NCBI RefSeq assembly: GCF_025979885.1
Contig: NZ_CP110139.1
Location: 124,001-188,000, forward strand
Direction: 5' to 3'
Length of the DNA stretch: 64,000 bases
Source of the DNA: Hymenobacter sp. YIM 151500-1
GTDB taxonomy: Bacteria > Bacteroidota > Bacteroidia > Cytophagales > Hymenobacteraceae
Shown here: in pieces, positions 42,580 through 51,475 of the stretch
Layout: each line of letters starts with the position of its first letter
How positions within the stretch are numbered: the first letter of the stretch is position 1
Translations under genes and position numbers: made by a program
Notes under the pieces: generated by a model
The model's input: the letters and a program-made list of their open reading frames with translations, nothing else
Told to the model about the DNA's origin: nothing
Databases searched by the model: none

Positions 42580-43812
42580 ATGAGCTTGTTTTTTGCCTTT
42601 CATCCCGCCGCGCGTGCTGCCTGCGTCCTTGGCCTGCTCCTGGCCTCCTGCCAGTCGGGTTCCTCCGATAAGCCCGCGGCCCGCGCCTTGGCCGCCCCAC
42701 CGGCTGCGCCAGCCACTCCCCCCGACTCGCCCGGCACCTGGTACCGGCAGTACCGTACCCTGCTGCCCGGCTCCCCGGATAGTGTCACGGTGCACTTGCA
42801 ACGCCTGGGCACCATGCCCGCCGATGAAGGCCCCGCCCCACTAAGTGGCTTTTACACCAGCGCCAACGGCCGCCCGCTAGAGCTGAGTGGCACCTTCTCG
42901 GCCGCCGCCCCCGACAGCCTCACCCTGCGCGACACCGACCCCAGCCTCGTCGATACCAACTACAACGGGCCCGTGTGGCGGCTGCGGCGCGAAGGCTCGG
43001 CCCTGGTAGGCACCCGCGCCGGCCAGCCCATCCGCCTACGCCTCGTGCCGCCCCAGGGCGGGGCGCTGGTTTCGCGCCAGTTCACCGATTCGATTCCGGC
43101 CCGGCCCAACACGCCCACCGACAGCATCTACGGCCACGTGTCGTTGCACGCCCTGGTGCCCGCGGGGCGCCCGGCCGTGGCCGCCACCCTGCTCCGCGGC
43201 CTGCGCGGCGACACACTCGATACGGCTGCGCCGCCCACCCTGGCCAGCCTGTGGCAAGAGCAGCGCCGCGCCTTTGCGGGCATGTACCAGGAAGAAGTGG
43301 GAGCGGTATTGGCCGAGTGTGCGGCCGACACCTCCGGCTATTGCCCCTCGGCCACGCTGCGCTACCAGGACCAGACCAGCATGCTGGTGCTGTGGAATGA
43401 TGATAGGCTGCTGAGCGTTGGGTACTTCTCCTACCGCTACTCGGGCGGAGCCCACGGCATGTACGGCACCCGCGTGCTCAGCCTGGACCCGCGCACCGGC
43501 CGCGCCCTGCGCTACGCCGACATCTTCCGGCCCGGCTCCGAAGCTCAGCTGGAAGGCATCTTGGCCCGCTACGCCCGCCCCGCCCTGGGCCTCAAGCCCG
43601 GTGCCCCGCTCTCCGAAGCGTTATTTGAAGACACCTTGCCTGCCACTCACAACGTGTACCTGACCCGCGGCGGGGCCATGTTCGTGTACGGGCCGTATGA
43701 GGTGGCCTCATTTGCCCAGGGCGAGGTTCGGGTGTTTGTGCCACTGGAGGCGCTGCGGCCAGTGCTGAAGCCCGGTCTGCCGGTGGGTGGGGGAGAGGTA
43801 GCCAGCCGCTGA
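42580..43812 (+). CDS. DUF3298 domain lipoprotein
   Basis: The 410-residue product has a lipoprotein-type signal with GLLLASCQSG (Cys24), an Ala/Pro-rich linker (about residues 30-50), a middle beta domain and a C-terminal DUF3298 domain (YFSYRYSGGAHGMYGTRVLSLDPRTGRALRYADIF region with GPYEVASFAQGEV). DUF3298 also occurs in the anti-sigma factor RsiV, where it binds lysozyme, but a membrane anti-sigma domain is absent here, so the role is open. Outer-membrane or inner-membrane anchoring cannot be told from sequence. Confidence 0.86.
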   Translation: MSLFFAFHPAARAACVLGLLLASCQSGSSDKPAARALAAPPAAPATPPDSPGTWYRQYRTLLPGSPDSVTVHLQRLGTMPADEGPAPLSGFYTSANGRPLELSGTFSAAAPDSLTLRDTDPSLVDTNYNGPVWRLRREGSALVGTRAGQPIRLRLVPPQGGALVSRQFTDSIPARPNTPTDSIYGHVSLHALVPAGRPAVAATLLRGLRGDTLDTAAPPTLASLWQEQRRAFAGMYQEEVGAVLAECAADTSGYCPSATLRYQDQTSMLVLWNDDRLLSVGYFSYRYSGGAHGMYGTRVLSLDPRTGRALRYADIFRPGSEAQLEGILARYARPALGLKPGAPLSEALFEDTLPATHNVYLTRGGAMFVYGPYEVASFAQGEVRVFVPLEALRPVLKPGLPVGGGEVASR

Positions 43813-44001
43813 GCCGGTTGTGTCAGGCTAAGAAGGCACTGTCTGAACCTTCTTGCCATACGGTGGCTTAATAAAGAGAAAGAAGCCGGCACCACAAGGT
43901 GCTTTCAGTGTACCTGGTGTGCTGCGGACGAGCTGCAGCACCTGCCAGGTACAAAATCTTGCGCTTTCGGAGCCAACGTGCATCCGCCCTGCGGAAGACG
44001 G

Positions 44002-44009
44002 TACCTTTG
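44002..44009 (+). promoter_or_regulatory. -7 element of the desaturase gene
   Basis: TACCTTTG matches TAnnTTTG and lies 19 bases before the ATG at 44029, giving a very short leader. Confidence 0.55.
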
Positions 44010-44028
44010 ACCGTTCTTTTCCCATTCT

Positions 44029-45093
44029 ATGCAAGCACCCAAATTCGCGGCTTCCCGCTCGTTTCACCAGGAACTGAAGCGCCGCACCAACGCCTACTTC
44101 CAGGAAGCCGGCAAATCCACCACTGGCGGTAACGCCCTGTTCTTCAAAGCCGTACTGCTGACCTCGGCCTTCGCGGCCATCTACCTGCACCTCGTGTTCT
44201 GGACCCCGCCGGCCGCGGTAGGCGTGCTGGAAAGCGCCTTGCTGGGCCTCATCGGCGCCGCCATCGGCTTCAACGTCATGCACGACGGCGCCCACGGCTC
44301 GTTCAGCAAGCGCAAATGGGTTAATCAGTTTGCGGCCTTCACCCTCAACGTCATGGGTGGCAACTCCTTCATGTGGAACATGAAGCACAACCTCATCCAC
44401 CACATGTACACCAACGTGGAAGGCGTAGACGACGACCTCGATGCCCAGCCCTGGCTGCGCCTGAGCCCGGAGCAGCCCCGCCGCCGCCTGCACCGCTTCC
44501 AGCACCTCTACTTCTGGTTTTTCTACGCCCTGCTCTTCCTGGCCTGGATTTTCTACATGGACTACCAGAAGTATTTTCGCCGCAAAATCGGTGACATGCC
44601 CCTCAAAAAAATGACAGCCACCGACCAAAGCGTGTTCTGGGGCTTCAAGGTGCTGCACCTGGGCCTGTTTGTGGCCCTGCCCATCGTCATGACCGGCTTC
44701 GTGAGCTGGCTGGTGGGCTTCCTGGTATTCATGTGCGTAGCCGGCTTCACCCTGAGCATTGTGTTTCAGCTGGCCCACACCGTGGAGCACACCGCCTTCG
44801 TGGTGCCCGATGCCACCACCCGCAAAATCGAGGACGAGTGGGCCATCCACCAGATTAAAACCACCGCCAACTTCGCCACCGACAGTAAGCTGATTAGCTG
44901 GCTGGTGGGCGGCCTCAACTTCCAGGTCGAGCACCACCTGTTCCCCACCATCTCCCACGTCCACTACCCGGCCCTGAACAAAATCATCCGCCAGGTTTGC
45001 GAGGAGTTCAACATCGAATACAACGAGTATCCCAAGATGCGCTACGCCGTAGCCTCGCACGTGGCGCACCTGCGGGAGCTAGGGCGGCGGTAA
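44029..45093 (+). CDS. Acyl-lipid / linoleoyl-CoA-type fatty acid desaturase
   Basis: A membrane di-iron desaturase of 354 residues that introduces a double bond in fatty acyl chains and adjusts membrane fluidity. The three His boxes are HDGAH (85-89), HNLIHH (120-125) and QVEHH (about 297-301). About four hydrophobic segments (40-60, 66-82, 165-178, 210-245) surround them. The Gln in the third box (QVEHH) is typical of front-end desaturases, but the N-terminal cytochrome b5 domain is absent, so electrons must come from another protein. Regiospecificity is unknown. A terminator lies 20 bp downstream. Confidence 0.94.
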   Translation: MQAPKFAASRSFHQELKRRTNAYFQEAGKSTTGGNALFFKAVLLTSAFAAIYLHLVFWTPPAAVGVLESALLGLIGAAIGFNVMHDGAHGSFSKRKWVNQFAAFTLNVMGGNSFMWNMKHNLIHHMYTNVEGVDDDLDAQPWLRLSPEQPRRRLHRFQHLYFWFFYALLFLAWIFYMDYQKYFRRKIGDMPLKKMTATDQSVFWGFKVLHLGLFVALPIVMTGFVSWLVGFLVFMCVAGFTLSIVFQLAHTVEHTAFVVPDATTRKIEDEWAIHQIKTTANFATDSKLISWLVGGLNFQVEHHLFPTISHVHYPALNKIIRQVCEEFNIEYNEYPKMRYAVASHVAHLRELGRR

Positions 45094-45113
45094 GAAAGAT
45101 ATTTATATCGTAG

Positions 45114-45157
45114 AAAAAGGCGGTTGTAGCGAAGTATATTCGCTATGGCCGCCTTTT
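45114..45157 (+). terminator. Terminator after the desaturase gene
   Basis: AAAAAGGCGG...TAGCGAA pairs with TTCGCTA...CCGCCTTTT around a GTATA loop. It separates the desaturase gene from the toxin-antitoxin genes. Confidence 0.85.
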
Positions 45158-45184
45158 CGTATGTTTGATAGAAAGGCATTATGT

Positions 45185-45487
45185 ATGAAAACCATTGTAT
45201 TGCAGCTTCCGGATTCAGTTTTGCTTAGTGAGCAGGAATTACAGGAGTTATTGCTTCAAAAATTGGCTGAAAAGGCAAGCGTTGGTCAACAACCTGATTC
45301 CGCAACTGTGCAGGTGCCAGCCAAGGATGCTGACGAGATTCGCCACCTCATTGGGTTGTACTATGCCGAAAAAGCGGCTAACTTGGTAGATAAATTGTGG
45401 GATGAAAATGGGTGGACGGCTGAAACTATGCACGCTTGGGTGCAGGAGCACATGCGTACTCCGTACCGTCGGGAATCGGCAGCGTGA
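45185..45487 (+). CDS. Putative antitoxin of a PIN toxin-antitoxin pair
   Basis: A 100-residue protein starting at the second ATG (MKTIVLQLPDSVLLSEQ). It is mostly helical and acidic, with a Leu-rich first half (EQELQELLLQKLAEKA) and no recognisable DNA-binding motif. I assign it by position: its stop overlaps the GTG start of the PIN gene by four bases (GTGA at 45484-45487), the usual coupling in toxin-antitoxin operons. Codons are more A/T-rich than the neighbours, hinting at transfer. It could also be an unrelated small gene. Confidence 0.7.
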   Translation: MKTIVLQLPDSVLLSEQELQELLLQKLAEKASVGQQPDSATVQVPAKDADEIRHLIGLYYAEKAANLVDKLWDENGWTAETMHAWVQEHMRTPYRRESAA

Positions 45488-45888
45488 GAATAGTCGTTGA
45501 CACCAATGTGCTGCTGGCCAGTATCGGGCACCATTCACCTTACCGACGGTTGTTCAATGCCATTATGCAACGCGAAGTTGAGTTACTCGTCAGCACAAGC
45601 ATCTTATTAGAGTATGAGGAAATTCTTACGGCTCGGAATAGTGCTGCAGTAGCAAGCAATGTTCTTCAGGCATTGAATAGCTTTTCGAACGTGCATCGTT
45701 ACGACGTTTATTATGACTGGCGTCTCATTCACGCTGACCCCGATGATGAGAAGTTTGTGGATTGTTACGTAGCAGGGCGAGGTGATTATTTAGTCACAGA
45801 TGATCATCATTTCGACGTTTTGTCTGGAATTGGTTTTCCATCTGTAAGGGTAATATCGGCACTGAGTTTTCTGCAATTACTATCCTAG
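45484..45888 (+). CDS. PIN-domain toxin
   Basis: A predicted endoribonuclease of the PIN-toxin (COG1569-like) group, 134 residues from a GTG start overlapping the upstream gene. The acidic cluster expected for Mg-dependent RNA cleavage is visible: D6 in VVDTNVLL, E43/E45 in LEYEEIL, D87/D88 and D93 (DPDDEKFVDCYVAG), D101 and D106 (GDYLVTDDHHF). The upstream 100-residue protein is the presumed antitoxin. A/T-rich codons contrast with flanking housekeeping genes. Confidence 0.88.
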   Translation: MRIVVDTNVLLASIGHHSPYRRLFNAIMQREVELLVSTSILLEYEEILTARNSAAVASNVLQALNSFSNVHRYDVYYDWRLIHADPDDEKFVDCYVAGRGDYLVTDDHHFDVLSGIGFPSVRVISALSFLQLLS

Positions 45889-45938
45889 CACTTCACTATT
45901 CTTCAACTTAAAGTGTATAGTTCAGAACAGAAACTCCG

Positions 45939-45946
45939 TATCTTTG
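45939..45946 (+). promoter_or_regulatory. -7 element of rpsA
   Basis: TATCTTTG matches TAnnTTTG; transcription should start near 45951. The leader of about 105 bases carries a CCCGCCA/TGGCGGG hairpin (about 45950-45967), placed where autoregulatory leader structures of ribosomal genes often sit. Confidence 0.6.
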
Positions 45947-46056
45947 CCGCCCCGCCAGGGTGGCGGGCCAGTACTAGCGTGCTGGAAATCAACCAACAAC
46001 GCGTTTCGGAGGCGGGCCCTGCGCCGGACGTGTACACCAGGGCCAACCGCTAACTC

Positions 46057-48174
46057 ATGGCAGAAGTAGTAGACAACTTCGACTGGGACAATGTCTCGGC
46101 TAATGCGTTCGGTGGTAACTATACCGCCGAGCAGCGCGCTGAGATGGAGCAGATGTACAGCAGCACGCTGAACACGGTCCAGGAAGAAGAAGTAATCAAA
46201 GGCACCGTGGTGGGCATCACCGACCGTGACGTCATCCTGAACATCGGCTTCAAATCCGATGGTCTGGTGCCCCTCTCCGAATTCCGCGACCTGACCGACC
46301 TCAAAGTTGGTGACGAGGTGGAGGTGTTCATCGAGGATCAGGAAGACCAGAACGGCCAGCTCATCCTGAGCCGCAAGAAGGCTAAGATTAAGCAGGCCTG
46401 GAAAGCCATCTACGATGCGCTGGAAAATGACACCGTGCTGGAAGGCGTGGTGAAGCGCCGCACCAAAGGCGGCCTCATCATGGACCTGGACGGCGTAGAA
46501 GCCTTCCTGCCCGGCTCGCAGATTGACGTGAAGCCCATCCGAGACTTCGACATCTATGTGGGCCGCCGTATGGAAGTGAAAGTGGTGAAAATCAACGCCG
46601 CTTTCGACAACGTAGTGGTGTCGCACAAAGTCCTCATCGAGAAAGATCTCGAGAAGCAGCGCGAAGCCATCCTCAACAACCTGGAGAAAGGCCAGATCCT
46701 GGAGGGCGTTATCAAGAACATGACCAACTTCGGCGTGTTCATTGACCTGGGCGGCGTCGACGGCCTGCTGCACATCACCGACATCTCGTGGGGCCGCATT
46801 GCCCACCCGAGCGAAGTGTTGCAGCTGGATCAGAAGCTCAATATCGTGGTGCTGGACTTCGACGAAGCCAAGAAGCGCATCAGCCTCGGCCTTAAGCAGC
46901 TGACCCCGCATCCGTGGGACAGCCTGCCCGCCGACATGGGCGTGGGCTCGAAGGTGAAAGGCCGCATCGTGAACGTAGCCGACTACGGCGCGTTCATGGA
47001 AATCATCCCCGGCGTGGAAGGCCTCATCCACGTATCGGAAATGAGCTGGAGCCAGCACCTGCGCAACCCCCAGGACTTCATTAAGCAGGGCGACGTAGTG
47101 GAAGCGCAGATTCTGACGCTGGACCGCGAAGACCGGAAGATGAGCCTCGGCATCAAGCAGCTGACCGAAGACCCCTGGACCCGCCAGGACTTCGGCACCA
47201 AGTACGCCGTGGGCACCCAGCACAACGGCTTGGTGCGCAACCTGACCAACTTCGGCCTGTTCGTGGAGCTGGAAGAAGGCGTGGACGGCCTCGTGCACGT
47301 GTCGGACCTGTCGTGGACCAAGAAGGTGAAGCATCCTTCGGAAGTTGTGAAGGTGGGCGACCGGCTGGACGTGGTAGTGTTGGAGCTGGACGTAGCCAAT
47401 CGTCGCCTGGCCCTGGGTCACAAGCAGCTGGAAGAAAACCCCTGGGATACGTTCCAGACGGTGTTTACCTCCGGCTCGGTGCACAAGGCTACCATCACCG
47501 ACAAGAACGACCGGGGCGCCGTGCTCGAACTGCCCTACGGCATCGAAGGCTTCGCCTATCCGAAGTCGCTGGTGAAGGAAGATGGCTCGCAGGCTGAAAA
47601 CGGCGAAACCCTCGACTTCCGCGTGGTGGAATTCTCGAAGGATGACCGCCGCATCGTGCTGTCGCACACGGCCGTGTACAACCAGGCGCAGGAAGAAGAA
47701 AGCCGCGCTGCCAAGTTTGCGAAGAAGAAGCCCGCCGGCCAAGCTGGTGGTGCCGCTCCGCAGCAAGGCGAAGGCAAGCTGAGCGACCTGAAAAAGCCCG
47801 CTCCGGCGGAGAAGTCAACCCTCGGCGACCTGGACGCTCTGTCGGCCCTGCGCGACAAGATGATGGGCAATGAGCGCCAGGCTGGTGAGCAGAAGCTGGC
47901 CGCCAAAGCGGCTCCGGCTGCTGCCGCCCCGGCTCCCGCCGCTGCTGCCGAAGAAGCTCCCGCCGCTGACGGTGGCATCCTGGCCGCCGTAACCGGTGCT
48001 GCCTCGGCAGCCTTCGATAAAGCCAAGGAAGTAGTAGGCGACGTGGTAGAAGCCGCCTCGCACTCCGGCATCCTGGACAAAGCCAAGGAAGTGGCTGGCG
48101 ACGTAGTGGACACGGTGAAAAACGCCCTGACCAGCGACGACACTGCTGACCAGAAAAACGAGGAGAAAGCCTAG
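46057..48174 (+). CDS. rpsA: 30S ribosomal protein S1 with extended C-terminus
   Basis: S1 binds mRNA and helps initiate translation. The 705 residues include six S1 repeats at about 42-108, 128-193, 212-280, 297-366, 384-453 and 470-536, with good motif matches such as NFGVFIDLGGVDGLLHI and DYGAFMEIIPGVEGLIHV. A 150-residue tail follows: a basic stretch (FAKKKPAGQ), an Ala/Pro-rich linker (about 620-645) and two copies of an amphipathic helix (FDKAKEVVGDVVEAA and LDKAKEVAGDVVDTV). Most S1 proteins end soon after repeat six, so this tail is unusual. Own promoter upstream, terminator downstream. Confidence 0.96.
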   Translation: MAEVVDNFDWDNVSANAFGGNYTAEQRAEMEQMYSSTLNTVQEEEVIKGTVVGITDRDVILNIGFKSDGLVPLSEFRDLTDLKVGDEVEVFIEDQEDQNGQLILSRKKAKIKQAWKAIYDALENDTVLEGVVKRRTKGGLIMDLDGVEAFLPGSQIDVKPIRDFDIYVGRRMEVKVVKINAAFDNVVVSHKVLIEKDLEKQREAILNNLEKGQILEGVIKNMTNFGVFIDLGGVDGLLHITDISWGRIAHPSEVLQLDQKLNIVVLDFDEAKKRISLGLKQLTPHPWDSLPADMGVGSKVKGRIVNVADYGAFMEIIPGVEGLIHVSEMSWSQHLRNPQDFIKQGDVVEAQILTLDREDRKMSLGIKQLTEDPWTRQDFGTKYAVGTQHNGLVRNLTNFGLFVELEEGVDGLVHVSDLSWTKKVKHPSEVVKVGDRLDVVVLELDVANRRLALGHKQLEENPWDTFQTVFTSGSVHKATITDKNDRGAVLELPYGIEGFAYPKSLVKEDGSQAENGETLDFRVVEFSKDDRRIVLSHTAVYNQAQEEESRAAKFAKKKPAGQAGGAAPQQGEGKLSDLKKPAPAEKSTLGDLDALSALRDKMMGNERQAGEQKLAAKAAPAAAAPAPAAAAEEAPAADGGILAAVTGAASAAFDKAKEVVGDVVEAASHSGILDKAKEVAGDVVDTVKNALTSDDTADQKNEEKA

Positions 48175-48198
48175 GCTGACTGCTTTTTCTAGATGAAT

Positions 48199-48232
48199 AA
48201 AAGGTCCCGGCAGCCCTGCCGGGACCTTTTTT
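48199..48232 (+). terminator. Terminator after rpsA
   Basis: AAAAGGTCCCGGCA/TGCCGGGACCTTTTTT hairpin with a short GCCC loop, 25 bases after the stop codon. Confidence 0.93.
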
Positions 48233-48241
48233 GATGGTGCA

Positions 48242-48328
48242 TTATAGCTTGCCAGCAGCCGTCAGCTTCTGGTACAGCCCTTGGCTTTGCAGAGCTGCGG
48301 GTTTAGGCCAGCTATAGGGCATATTCAT
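48242..48328 (-). CDS. Possible 28-residue small protein
   Basis: In the 240-bp space between the rpsA terminator and tRNA-Cys a minus-strand ORF reads MNMPYSWPKPAALQSQGL followed by YQKLTAAGKL and TAA. The composition looks protein-like, with a plausible C-terminal helix. It has an ATG 86 bases from the stop and a purine-rich stretch (AGCACGAAAAAG) just upstream. It may be a small gene, a remnant of a longer gene, or chance. Confidence 0.2.
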   Translation of the reverse strand: MNMPYSWPKPAALQSQGLYQKLTAAGKL

Positions 48329-48427
48329 CTTTTTCGTGCTAAGGGCAGCCGGGGGGGGCTGGAAAGCATTCTTTCATTCACGTCTCCAACAACTTACCGG
48401 CCCGGCGCCGAAAAACCGCCGTTGGCA

Positions 48428-48458
48428 TTGGCAAAAGTCGGATTAAGGTGTAAGTTTG
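48428..48458 (+). promoter_or_regulatory. tRNA-Cys promoter
   Basis: TTG (48428-48430), 20 bases, then TAAGTTTG (48451-48458): a close match to the TTG/TAnnTTTG promoter pattern, with transcription starting a few bases before the tRNA. Confidence 0.7.
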
Positions 48459-48472
48459 CATCCCCAAACCAC

Positions 48473-48543
48473 GGTGACGTGACCGAGTGGCTAGGTAGAG
48501 GTCTGCAAAACCTCCTACAGCGGTTCGAATCCGCTCGTCACCT
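48473..48543 (+). tRNA. tRNA-Cys (GCA anticodon)
   Basis: The acceptor stem GGTGACG/CGTCACC is perfect, followed by discriminator T. The anticodon arm GAGGT-CTGCAAA-ACCTC gives anticodon GCA (Cys). The TpsiC arm has AGCGGTTCGAATCCGCT. CCA is not encoded. The short D arm is TGGCTAGGTA. Confidence 0.95.
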
Positions 48544-48571
48544 CTTTTTCCCTGTTTTCGGAGTGCCAGTG

Positions 48572-48605
48572 CCCCGGTCGATTAGCCCCGACCGGGGTTT
48601 TTGTT
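48572..48605 (+). terminator. Terminator after tRNA-Cys
   Basis: CCCCGGTCG/CGACCGGGG-type stem with an ATTAGCC loop, then five T; 29 bases after the tRNA end. Confidence 0.88.
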
Positions 48606-48785
48606 TGTAGGCCCAGCCAAGAGGAAGCGGGGTGATTATTGAATAGAAGCTACACCGAAAGAAGCGGCTGGGGCAGTTGAGCTTAGGCGAGCGGGAAAAA
48701 CGCGCGTGGATTTCCTGCGGCATTATCCCTACATTTCATTCGCGCGTAGAAACGCGCACGCAAGCATTTTTTCTCCCACCGTCCT

Positions 48786-51416
48786 ATGAAGATTGTTGAC
48801 CTCCGCACCATGCGCGGCCCAAGCTACTGGTCCGTCAAGCATTACAAGCTGATTGTAATGAAAGTGGACCTGGGCGACTTAGCCGGTACGTGGTCGAACA
48901 GCGTGCCGGCCCTGGCTGAGCAGCTGCCGCAGCTGCTGCCCGAGCTAGGCCAGCCCCAGCCGGCCGAAGTGGGCCGTACCGCCCAGAAACACCCGCCCCT
49001 CACGGCCGAGCAGCTACTTGATGGTGAGCCGCTGGGACACGTAATTCAGCACGTGGCGCTGGCCTTGCAGCGCATGGCCGGCATGCCGGTGTACTGGGGC
49101 AAGTCGTACCCCGCGCACCAGCAGGGAGTGGAGTTTGTGGTGTTTGCCTACCAGGAGGAGCGGGCCGGCCGCGTGGCCGCCGAGGCGGCCGTGCAGCTTG
49201 TGGAAGACGTGTGCCAGGGGCGTAGCGTGAATGTAAAGCCCATCATTGATGAGCTGCACGAAATCCGGGAAGAAGAGTTTTTCGGCCCCAGCACCTATAG
49301 CATCGTAGCCGAGGCCGCCTCGCGCAATATTCCCTACATCCAGCTCAAAAACAGCAACATTATCCAGCTGGGCTACGGGGTCAACCAGAAGCGCATTTGG
49401 GCTACTACCACGTCGTATACCTCCCACGCCGGGGTGGAGGTAGCCGGTAATAAGAACCGCACCAAAGCCATGCTCCACGATGCCGGCGTGCCCGTACCCA
49501 ATGGCACCACGGTGTACTCGGAAAACGGCCTGCGTGACGCCGTGGAGGAGTTGGGCTTCCCCATTGTGACCAAGCCTCTGGACGGCAACCACGGCAAGGG
49601 CGCCACCATCCGCATTATGAACTGGGAAGACGCGGTAGAAGGCCTGAAAGCTGCCCAGCACTATTCCAGAGCCGTCATCGTGGAGCAGTTTATCCAGGGC
49701 CACGACTACCGTATGCTGGTGGTAAACGGCAAGCTGATTGCGGCGGCCAAACGCACGCCGGCCGCCGTAACCGGCAACGGCGTCAGCAGCATTCAGCAGC
49801 TGATTGATGAAGTGAACAAGGACCCGCGCCGGGGCGTGGGCCACGAAAAGGTGCTGACCAGCATCAAGGCCGACCAGCACACGCTCGACATCCTGAAGCA
49901 GCACGACCTGACCCTGGACAGCGTGCTGCCCGCCGGCCAGGAAATCTACCTGAAGAGCACCGCCAACATCAGCACCGGCGGCACCGCCACCGACGTGACG
50001 GACCTCGTGCACCCCTATAACGTGCTGCTGGCCGAGCGCGTGGCTGGCATCGTGGGCCTCGACATCTGCGGCATCGACCTGCTGGCCTCCGACATTGCCA
50101 TTCCGCTGAATGAGTCGCGTGGCGCCGTAATTGAGGTAAACGCGGCGCCGGGCTTCCGCATGCACATTTCGCCTACCGAAGGCCTGCCCCGCAACGTGGC
50201 CGAGCCGGTAGTGGACATGCTGTTCCCCAGGGGCACCACGGCGCGCATTCCGATTATGGCCGTGACGGGCACCAACGGTAAAACCACCACCACGCTGCTA
50301 ATGGCACACATTGTGGCCACCAAAGGCTACAAAGTGGGCCATACCACCACCAACGGTATCTACATCCAGGGCGTGCAGCTGCAAAGCGGCGACTGTACGG
50401 GTGGGCAGAGCGCTGAGTTTGTGCTGAAAGACCCGACGGTGAACTTTGCGGTGCTGGAAACGGCGCGGGGCGGGATGCTTCGCTCGGGCCTGGGCTTCCA
50501 CACCTGCGACGTGGCCGTGGTGACCAACGTGGCCGCCGACCACCTGGGCCTGCGCGACATCTACACGGTAGAGGAAATGGCGGCTGTGAAAGGCGTGCTG
50601 CCCCGCACCGTGCGCAAAAATGGCTGGGCCGTGCTCAACGCCGACGATGACCTGGTGTACGCCATGCGCGAAAAGGTGGACTGCAACGTGGCCCTGTTCA
50701 GCATGGATGAGCACAGCCAGCGCATCCGGGAGCATGTGGAAAACGGGGGCGTGGCGGCTGTGTACGAGGAAGGCTACATCACCATCTACAAAAACTCCTA
50801 CAAGCTGCGCATCGACCGGGCCGCCGAGTTTCCGGTGACGTTCGGTGGCCGGGCCACCTTCAACATCGAAAACTGCCTGGCGGCGGCCCTGGCCTGCTAC
50901 TGCTACGGCTTCGACAAGGACGACATCAAAACAGCTCTGCGCACATTCGTGCCATCGGCCACCAAGACGCCGGGCCGCATGAATGTCTACAAGTTTCCGC
51001 AGTTTGAGGTCATCGTCGATTACGCCCACAACACGGCCGGCATCGAGAAATTTGCCGAGTTCCTGAACGCCACCGAAGCCACCCACAAAGTCGGCATCGT
51101 ATCAGGCCTGGGCGACCGGCGCGACGAAGACACGCTGGGTTTTGCCCGCGTCGCTGGCCGCATCTTCGACGAGGTGATTCTGCGCCAGGACCGGGACCTG
51201 CGCGGCAAAACCGCCGCCGAGCTGCGCGAAATCATGGAGCGGGGCCTGCGCCTCGATGCACCCAACCTGCCCATTACCTACATCGAAAACGAAATGGACG
51301 CCATCGACCACGCCCTGAACACCGCCCGGCCCGGCTCCGTTATCGTGCTCCTGACCGAAAACATCAAGGGCACCCTAAAGAAGCTGGACGAGTACGAGAC
51401 GCTGATAGGGGCGTAA
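48786..51416 (+). CDS. cphA: Cyanophycin synthetase
   Basis: CphA adds Asp and Arg alternately to build multi-L-arginyl-poly-aspartate (cyanophycin) reserve granules. The 876 residues hold an N-terminal domain (about 1-165), an ATP-grasp domain (about 215-470: GIPVPNGT-like GVPVPNGTTVYSE, KPLDGNHGKGATI, CGIDLLASDIAIP, VIEVNAAPGFRMH) and a Mur-ligase-like domain with P-loop GTNGKTTTT (about 497-505) and the DYAHNTAG block near 745. The usual companions (a second cphA or cyanophycinase) are not next to it. It starts 180 bp after the tRNA-Cys terminator and ends in a strong bidirectional terminator. Confidence 0.95.
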   Translation: MKIVDLRTMRGPSYWSVKHYKLIVMKVDLGDLAGTWSNSVPALAEQLPQLLPELGQPQPAEVGRTAQKHPPLTAEQLLDGEPLGHVIQHVALALQRMAGMPVYWGKSYPAHQQGVEFVVFAYQEERAGRVAAEAAVQLVEDVCQGRSVNVKPIIDELHEIREEEFFGPSTYSIVAEAASRNIPYIQLKNSNIIQLGYGVNQKRIWATTTSYTSHAGVEVAGNKNRTKAMLHDAGVPVPNGTTVYSENGLRDAVEELGFPIVTKPLDGNHGKGATIRIMNWEDAVEGLKAAQHYSRAVIVEQFIQGHDYRMLVVNGKLIAAAKRTPAAVTGNGVSSIQQLIDEVNKDPRRGVGHEKVLTSIKADQHTLDILKQHDLTLDSVLPAGQEIYLKSTANISTGGTATDVTDLVHPYNVLLAERVAGIVGLDICGIDLLASDIAIPLNESRGAVIEVNAAPGFRMHISPTEGLPRNVAEPVVDMLFPRGTTARIPIMAVTGTNGKTTTTLLMAHIVATKGYKVGHTTTNGIYIQGVQLQSGDCTGGQSAEFVLKDPTVNFAVLETARGGMLRSGLGFHTCDVAVVTNVAADHLGLRDIYTVEEMAAVKGVLPRTVRKNGWAVLNADDDLVYAMREKVDCNVALFSMDEHSQRIREHVENGGVAAVYEEGYITIYKNSYKLRIDRAAEFPVTFGGRATFNIENCLAAALACYCYGFDKDDIKTALRTFVPSATKTPGRMNVYKFPQFEVIVDYAHNTAGIEKFAEFLNATEATHKVGIVSGLGDRRDEDTLGFARVAGRIFDEVILRQDRDLRGKTAAELREIMERGLRLDAPNLPITYIENEMDAIDHALNTARPGSVIVLLTENIKGTLKKLDEYETLIGA

Positions 51417-51475
51417 GTAGGGGCTCAGGGATTTAGTGCTTAGGGTCTTGGATGACGGCCAATTATGTAAGCCTC

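Noticed and set aside
45922-47766. A 614-codon minus-strand frame opposite rpsA
   Set aside because: Antisense shadow of a recognisable ribosomal protein.
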